DNA from: Atherinomorus stipes
Taxonomy: Eukaryota > Chordata > Actinopteri > Atheriniformes > Atherinidae
Direction of reading: 5' to 3'
NCBI GenBank assembly: GCA_023101725.1
Contig: JALJCO010008684.1
Coordinates: 572,501-636,500 of the forward strand
DNA: 64,000 nucleotides
In this document: positions 40,829 through 51,258 of the stretch, in pieces
Layout of the letters: each line of letters opens with the position of its first letter
How positions within the stretch are numbered: the first letter of the stretch is position 1
The notes under the pieces: model-generated
The model's input: the letters and a program-made list of their open reading frames with translations, nothing else
The model's database searches: none
What the model was told of the DNA's origin: nothing
Translations under genes and position numbers: made by a program

Positions 40829-41448
40829 TTAACTGTGGTCTACACAAAACTGATCCGCTTTATCATCATGGTATAGCATGGTTAGCTAGTAAGAGGCTAC
40901 TCTGCAGAACAGAGCCAGGATTTCTGACCTGCTCCAAAATTCCTGAGCAAAATAAAGCTGAAAAAAACTCTACGGGTCAAAACAAATCAGTTCTCCAGCT
41001 TTCATGTTTTCAGCATCTATTTTTATTTTCTCGTACATCTACCTCAAGTTTTCGTTTGTTACACAAACATTCCTCCAGTACCTTTCAGCAAAGACAACCA
41101 ACAGAATCTGTTGCCAAGACAATTGCGTTGCATCGTGTTAATTACCAACTAATCTTCTGCCGTGTGACTGACTGTCCAGCAGTGAATGTGCCCGAGTCAG
41201 CAGGATGGTGTCTTTGACCATGGCGAGGAGCCAGAGCGTTTAAGCCCGCAGCACCTCTTCATATTGTTCAGTCTGTCACAAAACAAAAACCAGCAGCGCC
41301 CCTGCTGCAAAGCACAGCCAAAAGCAGCTCTGAGCTGCAGACGGGCAGGGTAGGTCACTGGGCAGTTGCTGTGCAAACTAGTCACTCACACAAATGTGTT
41401 TTCTGCTTGGACTGGACTGGGTTGTGTTCTACCTTTAATAATGACAAG

Positions 41449-42578
41449 CGACAAAGAGGTCAGTTTGTTTGATAGCATGAAGGCAGCTGCCTCAGAGGTA
41501 AGTTGGTGACTGTGCAGTAACATCCCTTACTTCTTTTTTTTATCTTCTTTTTCTCACATTTGGGCCTGTGTTTATTGGATCTAGTGAAATGACTTAGTGT
41601 AATTTCCCAGCTACAGGACTCTCAGATTGGGAAAGCGAGGTCCACACGGGAAGAAGAGGAGAAACTGATGCTGACAGCCTGGCAAAGCATGGTGAGAGCG
41701 CCATATATATATTTCAAAAGAAGACAAAAGAAATGACACTATCAACAGACGCTTTAATATAGATTGATAAATGTATGTTTCTCAGAGGCACAAAGAAAAG
41801 GATCTGTGGAGTATAACACCTTGTGCTTTTTTATGCATCGTGTCTCTGTAAATCAGATATGTTGGCACAGATTAATATTGTAGCTCTGTTACCCATTGAA
41901 CTACCCTCCAATTAAAAAAAGACTAAATTGACAATAATAATTCAAATAACAGGAAACTAAAGAAACTAATAATAAATAAAAATTTACAAAATTATAATTT
42001 AGTGAAATAAATTATTGCTTTTGAGTTGTGGGTGGAAATAATACTAAGAAAAAAACAAATAAACAAAACTGTCCGAGACACATTAGAGCACCTTTCCCAT
42101 GAACATTGGACCAAAATACCCGTCAACTGGTGTAAAAGTCTTTTTGAACATTACAGAAAACACCTGATTACAGTGAAAGCTTAAAAGTGTTGCTTAACAA
42201 AATTTTAGCTTCGGAGCCCCATCATGCTCTTTGACTTGTTTTATTTTTTCTGTGTTTGTTTTTAATATTTCTTTCAAACCACAATTCAAAATCAATGTCA
42301 TGATTTTCATAGAATTTTTATTTATTATTACTTTAGTCAATTTCAACCTATATTGCTCACAGCTGATTTTTTTTCCCCTTCTTTGATTGGAGGGTATGAA
42401 TAATTTTGAGGACGACTGTAAGTTTCAGTCACAATTTGATAGAAGTTGTTGTCTCTTGCAGCAGCACAGCCTGTGCAAAATCTCCACAAGTCCAGGACTG
42501 CCTCAGTCTTTCCTGGCTAAACAGAGGCAGTCCACCCAGCCCAGGAGGGTGTTCCCCACCCAGCTGGAGCCCAGGTAG
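41449..42578 (+). CDS. hook2: HOOK-family protein, C-terminal exons (hook2 by synteny; partial)
   Basis: HOOK proteins are coiled-coil dynein adaptors; their C-terminus binds FTS/FHIP and cargo. Three exons join in one frame: 41449-41497 (starts with one base of a split codon), 41611-41691 and 42462-42578, giving 81 residues and a TAG stop. The first two encode DKEVSLFDSMK and REEEEKLMLTAW, matching the family's final coiled coil (LFHSLEK, REMEEK.SAW). The last encodes PQSFLAKQRQST and RRVF, matching the HOOK tail QSFLARQRQ. The gene is tail to tail with best2, as HOOK2 is in mammals. The last acceptor is a tandem CAGCAG (NAGNAG) that could add or drop one Gln. An in-frame ATG at 41441 means a short independent transcript is possible, but splicing from an upstream exon fits the family better. 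The N-terminal HOOK domain and most of the coiled coil were not found in the window. Confidence 0.72.
42064..42420 (+). mobile_element. 3' end of a Tc1-like transposon, copy A, in the last hook2 intron
   Basis: It ends with the Tc1-type terminus TATGAATAATTTTGAGGACG. It is collinear with 59463-59711 apart from about 100 extra bases in this copy. The first bases encode, in copy B's frame, the end of a transposase-like protein (LEHLSHEQWTRI). The 5' part is absent. It stops about 40 bases before the hook2 acceptor. Confidence 0.7.
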
Positions 42579-43574
42579 GAGCAGCTCAACTCTGTAATGA
42601 ACAGTCAAGACTGCAGAGGACAGTGTGGATTTGCTTGGCTGCTAACACCCCCTGCTGGTCGATGTTGGTATCTAATGATGTGGAGGCCTTCATTAAAAAA
42701 GAACAAGTGTCAGGTGCCAGTTATTTTTCTTTTCTTTTGTGTAAATGTATTGTTTACATGCAAGATACAGTTAAAAATAGGTTATAAATGTTCAAATGAA
42801 TCATACAAGCTGTTCATTCAGAACTGTTGTGATATTTGCTTTACTCAGTATCTGTTGAAATTACAAAGATGCAAATAAACAAGACAATGCATCAACAATT
42901 ATTTTTTGTTTTTTTTATAATCAAGATTAATAAACTAAACAAGTATAATTTTTCTCTGTGCATTTTTGTCTTTTCAGAAACTTTTTTTTACAAACTGATT
43001 ATATGTTAAAAGAGTGCAATAGAAATATTAGCAACTTTCACAACTACTGATGAGTAATTTGTAGAATTATACTATATGTAAATTAGGAAACTCAAGCTTA
43101 ATTTCTTCTTTTCTTTAGAAAATCAAATGTTGGCCATTCCCCATGCTTTCAATGTCCATAATAAGCTATAATAAACAACAAAGGTTTGACCACTGTCATA
43201 AATTTGCAGATTAAATTTAAGTTTTCTGTTGCACACATTCAATAAACACATAGATTTCCCAAAAAGTAAAATATATACTTTTAAAGTTACTACATAGCAC
43301 CCACATGTACTAAAATCCCTCATCTTTCCTTCTTTATGATCTCAGAAATTATGATTTAAGTTGTTTTTTCAGGATTCAACAGAAGGTTTTATAATAAATC
43401 AGGGAATGGATTTCATTATGATCTGGTTTCCAAACAACTCTGTGGCCTTCAAGGTGCTGTCACATCTGAGAATGGAAGTCCCATTTCAATGACTCATTTT
43501 ACTCGTGAAATGGTGTACTGAATCAAACCTTTTAGTTTCACACAGTCAAAAGTTCATGAGAACATCATGTCCAT
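42579..43574. other. Intergenic space between convergent hook2 and best2
   Basis: About 1 kb separates the two stop codons and must hold both 3' UTRs. It is AT-rich. No repeat or open frame stands out, and no canonical AATAAA for best2 is obvious on the - strand. Confidence 0.6.
42874..42879 (+). promoter_or_regulatory. hook2: Candidate polyadenylation signal of hook2
   Basis: AATAAA lies 296 bases after the hook2 stop codon on the same strand. A second AATAAA-like hexamer follows near 42930. Both lie between the convergent hook2 and best2 stop codons. Confidence 0.5.
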
Positions 43575-46500
43575 CTAAGACCCTGTGAACTCTGATCCCA
43601 TGCTCACGCTGCGAAAACGTTGCTGCTCGTAAGACGGCACAGTGAGAAGAGACATTTTATTTCCACCAAAGGACGGTTTGGGGATGGCAGGCAGAGCCCG
43701 GTGGTGACTGATGGCCGGCTGGGAGCTGCAGTGCTCCAGGCTGGACTGGGCAGCAGGGTGAAACTGGAAAGCAGAGGGGCGGCGCGGGGCGATGGGGATG
43801 GCAGAGGCCGGTCGGGGAGATGACTCTCTGGAGGACTGAGGTGGGGGAGGAAGCAGTGAAACGGGAGCTCTTGAGGCCTCCCCCTTCTCTGCTTTCACTC
43901 CCTCTTCCCTCACCACCTCTACACTCATCTTCCTCTCTTCTTCACTCATCTCATCAGCTGGAGGGGTCCCTCCTCGTCTGTCCTGCTCCTTCCAAAACTG
44001 AATCTCCAGCAGAGGTGTTCTGATACTCTTCTCTTCCCTGAAGCTGCACACGGTGCTTTGGGTGTCCTGGCCCAGCCCTGACGGCAAAGACCCCCCTTTA
44101 CCAATCTTGCAACTGTCTTCATCATCGTCATCGCTGGTGCATCTGTCGATGCTGGGCGAGTGGTGAAGCCTCTGGAGCTGCGCTGAGGTGCGACGAAGTG
44201 CCCCTCCCATGAAGCCAGGAGGGGACGGGGCTGCGTTGAGGAGGCGGTTGAAGAGGGCCATGTTGGGATGGCGAGTGCCTGACTCCTCCATGTTCTCAGC
44301 AATTTCCTCTAAAGGCTGAAAATGCATCTCCTCCTTCGGGATCCTGTCAAAGGATGGCAGAGTAATTTATATTTCACCATTCGTTACTTTCCTTTTTAAT
44401 CCTTATCAAGGGAACTTTGTTTTACTCTTTCATAGATCTATACAAAGAATACTTTCACTTTCACCACCTTATGGGGGGATTCCAGTTGAAGGAGTCGTAG
44501 TCAGAAGTGGAGTACATTTAGGTAAAACACAGAAACTCACGCCATGTCAAAAGTGGAACCCTGGAAGGAGGGTTTACGAAGAACAAAGAGGGTGGCTGCT
44601 GTGTAAGGTGGCCGAGGATTGGAGTCGTCCCAGTAACGGTCTCTCTCCATCATCGGGAGATCTCCGTACATCTCATCCACCGCCATCATAGACACCTGCA
44701 GGATGACATGCAAATGGATGCACACACAGATCACGTATCCCTCGTAAACAATGGAAGTAAACCTGAAATAAAGAATATGAGTTTGGTTAAACAGACCGAC
44801 TTCAATCCTTCTTTTAGTTATTTCAAAACCTCGTCAGTGGTTTTTAAAATGTGATTATGAAGTTTTAAGCCAAAATCACACAACTTGTACCATTTTCCAG
44901 GACTCTGTTTCTGCAGAGAGACAGTGGCTCATTGGCAATTAGGGAGCCGAAGTCACGCCCATCTACTTCCGCCCCATGAAGAGACGGAAAAATCTGAATG
45001 GAAGTCAATGGGGAGAAAATAATTATTTTCTGTCCCAGTCGCTCTCTGCCCTGGATTCCAGATATAATGGTTGTGGATTTACATGAAAATTTTTGGTGCA
45101 GAGAAAAAAATAAAATACCGCAAAGAACTTTGATTATTTCAGGATTTACTTGAAGCCTCTTTGTAGACAACAGTGATGCCGTCGCTCCCTGCGACTGGCG
45201 TGAACGAGACCGGCCATCATTCCATCGGCGTAACGGAAAGACTCAACATTTCCTAACTTATAATGGTTTTCACCTCTGTCCGTGCTCTTTCCCTGTTCTT
45301 AGAAAAAAAAAAAAAAAAAAAAAAAGCGGTGACATAATGGAGTAAAATCACAATGCTAGCATACTCGGGCAGCAGGTGGCAAATGTTGTAGTAGTCCACA
45401 CAGAGCGACTGGGACCAGAAGATAATTATTTTCTCCCCATTGACTTCCATTAGTCTCTTTGGTCCTATGGGGCTCGCCGGAAGGAGCATGACTTCGGCTC
45501 CCTATTTCCTCTGAGTTGTGGGCGGAGTCTCCCCTGCATCTCAGAGCCGGCTCTACACGCTAGCTAGCTCTTCCTGCTAGCTTGCAGCCCATTAATTTCT
45601 GGACCCAAAATAAATTGTTTGTCATTGGTTTACATCTGCTTTTGGGTGCTTCTTCTCTGCCTTTGATCATGACAGAAACTATAAATAAGGGGAATAAAGA
45701 GGGTTTTGATCAGGTTCATGACATTGACAAACACCTACATGTGTGGTTTGTCATATTGCTGTGGCTAGGAAACCATGAGCATTGTTTTGAATGGGTGGAG
45801 GGGGCTAAGCAAGGTAGAAGCTTTGTGATTGGCCACTGGGTTTGTGACATAAGAAACCCAGTATGTCTGAGCCTGCCTGTTAGGGCCTGTCATTGATTCA
45901 TGATGATTTGAATGCTGAAATACTCAGAAGTGCAATTTTGAGTTTAGTTTTCTCAACATATGGCCTTTATCATAAGAAATATGTCACAAGAACATATAAA
46001 CATGAAAAACATGATTTTGATCGGAGTGGGTCTTTAAAGGTACAGTATGTAAGAATTACTGACATCTAGTGGTAAAGATGGGTATTTGAAAGAAAAGGTG
46101 TTTTCTTTCAAATGACTTCTTATTCCAAGCACTGTTGTGAATGTACGGTGGCTGTTAGTGGCCAAAGTTCTCCCAGACATAAAGATGTTTTCATCTGTGA
46201 GTGGATCCAGTGGTCTCAGGTGTAGCTATGACTGCACTATGAGGAACTACTATTAATGTCTTTTAAGGCATTACTGATCCCAAACAGTCTCTAACTCCCA
46301 TTAAACAAAGCTGGTTCAGCAGTTTTAAAGTACAGAGGGTTCTCACTTCACTCACATTGTTTTGTCCATTCAGGGACACCGTAGTAAAAATGGTGGAACA
46401 AATATGGCAGCCTCTATATGTGCACCTCCCAACAAGTAGATATAAATTACTTATTCTAAGAAAATAAACACAACAGTTATTGTAGTGCAGCGATTACACA

Positions 46501-49500
46501 TCAATAGAAACAGTTTTAAATTATATATCACATTTTTCTGCCACTGACCTTTAATTTTTTCCACATACTGTACCTTTAAAGTTTCATAATAAAAAACATT
46601 ATGCTGAAGCAGTGTTTGATATCAACAGCAACATTAAGAAACCTGGAAGTTTCTGTCAATCAGCCAGTTGGTCTCAAAGTCATCGTCATCTTCTCCAAAA
46701 GGGTTGATCAGCTGCTCTGCAACCTTCAAAAACAAACATCAGAAAATAAAAAAAGTGTAGCCACCAGCACACCAAACCAAATGCTCTAAATGCATCATTC
46801 TGACCTTCAACCATCCAGCATAAAAGAAGAACTGGAGCAGGGTGAAGATGGGCACAAAGAGGTCCAGGTCGTGACCTGGATAACCCTGACTGGGGTCCAA
46901 GAACTGACGACCGATCAGACACACCAGGAAAAAACTGTACACCGCCAAAGTCACCACCTGAGGGATAGTTAGATGAACTGGTCACTTATCCCTATAGTCC
47001 TCAGAAGCAGCAATGGCATGTAAAAACTGCAGCTGCTCTGAATGGTGAAAAATGCAGTGCAAGCTACTTCTTTGTTGACTAAGGCATGCCAAACTGGCCA
47101 CTTAGCAGATGTTACTTATGGTAATTAATTTCAAAGTGATAGTTTAAAGACAAAGGCATGGAAAATAAACAAGACTTTTAAGAGTGTTTAAAAGTCCCTT
47201 TGACATGGAGTTCACACTGAAGGAGGGGGCAAACCCAAAGTGCATTTGTCCTCATTGATACCAATACTGAACAAGGTCAGTATTAATTCTGAACATCAGT
47301 AAACACACCTCTGCATCACCGGCTTTGTCATTTCAGCTGTAACAAACACAGTGAGAATGTGCTAATATTTGTTAAAGCTAGAGACTGAATGATGGCACAG
47401 AGACAAACCAGAATAAAAAAAGTAGTGAGCACTTACCTGTGTGTACACCAGTGGCACACTGATCATGTCGTAATGAAAGAGCATGCTGCACTTCCCTCGG
47501 AATGCATTCAGCTCCTGAGCGCACACAGACACAGACTTGTTGTCTTTTTCAATCTGAATGTTTGGCTAAAACAACAAGTGCAGTTCCACATCATCAGTTG
47601 GGCTTTGTGAAGGTGTGTGTGCTTGCGATGCTGCACCTCCAGCAGTAGCTTGAGCGTGTGATCGTCTTTGATTCTGCCCTCGCAGCGAGCTACAGCGGCC
47701 AGGTTGGTGAACCATACGCATGGGATCCAGTATTTGTTATAAGGAGAGTGGAGACCCTCAAACTTCTTTCTTTCCTCTCTCGTCATGAATCCTGAACAAA
47801 TAGCAGAGAGGGAATTTCACTCTTTGAGAATCATACATGTCTTATGTAAAACTTGGAAAAGAGGGAGAAGGATGCGGGATAAAAAAAAATCAATATACTC
47901 TGTCAGTGTCTGATATTGTTGATAACTTTGAAAATTGTTTAGGATTCTTGCAAATAACCTCAAGCACTGGTTTTTACCAACAGCTGCAACATGTTTGCTT
48001 TAGAGAATAACAAGCAGAAGAAGGTTAAAAGCCCATGGTTATGATGCAGGTTGCTTTTTACACCAGTGAATTTCAAGATGTGTCTCCATCTACACTTCAG
48101 GCCAGTCTGAATAATAATTTATTATCTACATCTATATAATTACAGCGGACTCCCATCCTTCTCACCAGCCTCTACCACATGATCCATGGTGGGAAAACGT
48201 TTGAAGACGGCAGTGCTGACAGAGCGGAGGATGAGCAGGGCTGAAAGGCTGGCATAGCGCATCATGGTGCGCCTCAGCAGGCGGCCTCGTTCATCGGTTC
48301 CCTGGAGGCCTCCTGATAGGACACACATGAGCCTGTCGGGAAGCGGGATGCTGGTGTACTGGCTCCACCAGCGGTTAACCACCAGGGTTACATAGAAACC
48401 TGCAAACAGCAGCAGAAGCAGGTTACTCCTGCTAAGAGATGCTAAATGCAGGATGTTTGGCAACTCCCTCATTGTTTGATCTCATCTCACATTAACTTAA
48501 CTTGTTGAAGAGGATAAATAATCACAGAATCCAGTTGTAGAGCCCATGTTATAGAGTTAAAACCAACTGACACACCACTGCAGTGAAGCCTGGGTCTGAT
48601 CTATTGGTTTGATTATAATTTGGCCAAATCAACTCTGTCTCCTGCTCAATGAAGAAATTTCTTTTTACTGTAATTGTGTGTGATAACTTGCACTGTTTTT
48701 TGTTTGTTTGTTTGTTTTGTCTTTTGGAGGAAGACTTTTTCAGCCTTGGATTGGATGAAGTGCATTTCTCAGGTTTTCATCAGTCGTCAAAGATCATATT
48801 TCTGTGGAATGAGCAATGCAGCTGAGTGTTTGGGTTCTGACCCCCAAAAGCACCAAAATCCCCTGCAAAATCCTCCAGTTGGTAACCATGCTTGCTCTGA
48901 GTTTTTTAGGTGAACTGAATATGAAGGAAAAAAAACAACACATATCGGCCATTTTTACATTTACAGATTGTAAAAACAGTTTGGAACCTCCTCCTCATGC
49001 TGGTCATAATTTGCTCTGGGACAGCATCTCACTTTTCAACCAGTATTTGTCACAAGTCAGCTAATGTGGTTGTATTAGTCACTCTGCACAAACAGCACAC
49101 CCGAGCTGATCCCACGAGTTTTCACAGCAGGTCATTCCACCCTCCCCACTCCCAAATTCTGGAGCTTCTCTGTGATGATCTTGGCTCTGTGGGGGAGCGT
49201 TGTCATCCCAAAGGATGTAGTTAGGTCCGAGATTCTGGAGATATGAGATCACACACTAGCTCAGGAATATCATTTCAAAATGTCTGTATTATCAGCAATA
49301 TAGACAACCCAGTGGCAGTCACACATCTGAGACTGACACACACCTGGCACCATTTGATTCACAGAACGAGTGAGTGCAAAGTGGAGAACATTACGGCAGA
49401 TTTTGGCTCATCTTTTGGGGCACCAACTGGTTTTATTAGGGATGCACGATATAATCGGTCCCCTATCGGTATCGGCCTATATCGGCCTTAAGACTGAGTA

Positions 49501-51222
49501 TCGGACATCAGTTCCCCCCCACCAATATTTAACTGATCAGCCCGCTGTTTCTAAAGTCTAAAAAAACAAATAAAAATTCTTCTTCTTCAAAAACTTCTTT
49601 TTACAGACTTTAAAACTTCTAATGACTAGGGGTGGGAAAAAACATTGATACACTGAAATATCACAGTATTTTCAAATGCTGATATCATATTGACATTTAA
49701 AAACGCAGTATCGATCTATTTTACTAATGAAATTTCGTGATATTTCCTCGTTCCGTAACAAAATCTCGCGAGAATTCAAGGAAATTTCACAATATTTTCA
49801 AATCCTGATATCATATTGACATTTAAAAATGCGGTATCTATCTATTTTTCTAACGAAAACTCACAGTATTTCATCGTACGGTTATGAAATCTCGTGAGAA
49901 TTCATGAAATATCGTGAGATTTTGTAACATAAAGATGAAATCTCGCAAGATTTTGTAAGTAAAATAGATCGATACTGCATTTTTAAATATCGATTTGATA
50001 ACGGCTTATGAAAATATTGCAATGTTTCAGTGTATCAATATTTTTTCCCACCCTTTTTCAAAGTGTCAGAAACGGATAACAAAATTGCTATTTGAAATGA
50101 CTGCTTATTTTTTTCAGCTTTAATATCAGTATCGATATAAGTTATTGGCCACATGAGTTTTAAAATATCAGCATATCAGATATCAGCCAAAATTCCAATA
50201 TTGTGCATCCCTAGGTTTTATCAAAGAGGAAAAATAATCCACCAAACACAAATCTCCTTACTTTTTCTGCTAAGTTTATATTGTTCCAAGCAAACAGACT
50301 TTATTGTTCTACTGTATGTTAAAAAGCTTTTTAATAGTAGTTCTGCAGCTTTCGAAGTCTTTTAAAATTTTTCTTTGGACATTTTCCGTTGTTACTCTTT
50401 TCAGGCTAGTTCTGTCCTTTGCTTTTGAAGGAATGTGGGGTTTTTTTGTTTTTTTTTGCTAAGATACTCAAAATTGGGCTATGAAATATTGAAGCAATAA
50501 AAAAGACAACAAATTCAAGGTATGAATAAACACAAAACAGGCAACTCAGCAAAGAGACAATTTCATAAAAGATACTCAGGCTCAGTCTGTTGTAAAAACC
50601 CATTATTTGTCCCCATTTTTTGTGTTCAGATAAGAGTTTGACACTCATTGGTGAACATCAGGCCCTTATGGTGCACCTATTAATTCATGCATGCAAACAT
50701 TATTTCAGTACAATATATTCCCTATAACTTACTTCAATCACAAATTCATCAAACAGGGTTCTGTTCATCAAAACCCACAGAAAGTTGCTCGGTGTCCATC
50801 TTCACATCAAAACATGCTAAAATCAGACAGCCAAACTCTGACAGAAGGACCCCAAAAGCTCTTTGTCAAAGCTTACCCAGCACAAAGGACATGGGGATGA
50901 GGCTGGCATAGTGGTTGCAATAAATTGCCACTTTTTCAAAATACCTCCTCTGGTCATCATACAGGAAAAATCTGAGAAAAAAAAATAATAAAGCAGCCTG
51001 GAATTTACTCATTAATTACTTAATACATCTAAGAAGTGATATGTGTCTAAAGAAGCCATGTCTGTCTCACCTGTACGTGATGCTGATGGCAGTATACATG
51101 GCAAAGAAAGCCAGGAACTCTTTGTAAAGAACCTTGTAGATGCTGCCTTTCCAGGCTAAAAGCAGCTTGGAGAAGCCGCAGAATCGGGCGTTTGCAACCC
51201 TGGCTGTGTAGGTCACAGTCAT
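43575..51222 (-). CDS. best2: Bestrophin-2, calcium-activated anion channel (complete, 9 coding exons)
   Basis: Bestrophins are homopentameric plasma-membrane chloride/bicarbonate channels gated by cytosolic calcium. Coding exons in transcript order are 51071-51222, 50877-50971, 48166-48399, 47637-47791, 47437-47514, 46805-46957, 46643-46723, 44541-44695 and 43575-44343. All introns are GT-AG and the joined frame gives 623 codons plus TAG. The protein begins [14 protein letters not shown]. The neck residues I76, F80 and F84 fall at the family positions, and the acidic calcium clasp EDDDDFE spans 300-306. The conserved channel core ends near residue 368. The remaining 255 residues, in one exon, are Pro/Ser-rich with an acidic patch and look disordered. 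Wording such as VNRWWSQY and [11 protein letters not shown] favours BEST2 over BEST1, as does the get3 neighbour. The intron-4 donor reads GTGCAG, which is weak. Position 205, the BEST1 aperture residue, is His here. An acceptor at 51258/51259 implies an upstream non-coding exon. Confidence 0.95.
44941..45503. mobile_element. Inverted-repeat element in best2 intron 8
   Basis: The ends AGGGAGCCGAAGTCACGC and, on the complement, AGGGAGCCGAAGTCATGC match. Further in, GGAAGTCAATGGGGAGAAAA and AATAATTATTTTCTG pair with their complements at 45420-45455. ATT flanks both ends, a possible 3-bp duplication. A 25-base A-run (45301-45325) lies in the middle. Confidence 0.7.
45504..46033. other. Intron sequence between two elements, possibly repeat-derived
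   Basis: No coding signal on the gene's strand. The edges lie directly against the inverted-repeat element and the TTAA element. Confidence 0.4.
46038..46575. mobile_element. TTAA-flanked non-autonomous element, copy 1 (uninterrupted)
   Basis: Ends AGGTACAGTATGT and ACATACTGTACCT are exact inverted repeats flanked by TTAA on both sides. It sits in best2 intron 7, only 67 bases from exon 7. Copy 2 at 60030-61363 is in the opposite orientation and carries an insertion. Confidence 0.85.
48473..50876. other. best2 intron 2, enlarged by a hAT-like element
   Basis: The intron spans 48400-50876. The stretch 48473-49428 has no recognised feature; 49437-50213 is the repeat described separately. Confidence 0.6.
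49437..50213. mobile_element. hAT-like non-autonomous element, copy 2, in best2 intron 2
   Basis: It starts TAGGGATGCACGATATAATC and ends ATTGTGCATCCCTA, clean hAT-type ends. GGTTTTAT flanks both sides exactly (49429-49436 and 50214-50221). It carries the same inner GGGGTGGGAAAA element as copy 1. These sharper ends define the family borders used for copy 1. Confidence 0.92.
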
Positions 51223-51258
51223 GGGTGACTGACAGTTTTCAGATAGAGTAAAACAGTT

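Noticed and set aside
43620..44023. Open frames on the + strand within 43620-44023
   Set aside because: They are antisense to the large last exon of best2, whose frame is continuous with the bestrophin core.
51071..51222. best1 rather than best2
   Set aside because: The core wording ([19 protein letters not shown]) and the get3 neighbour both fit BEST2.
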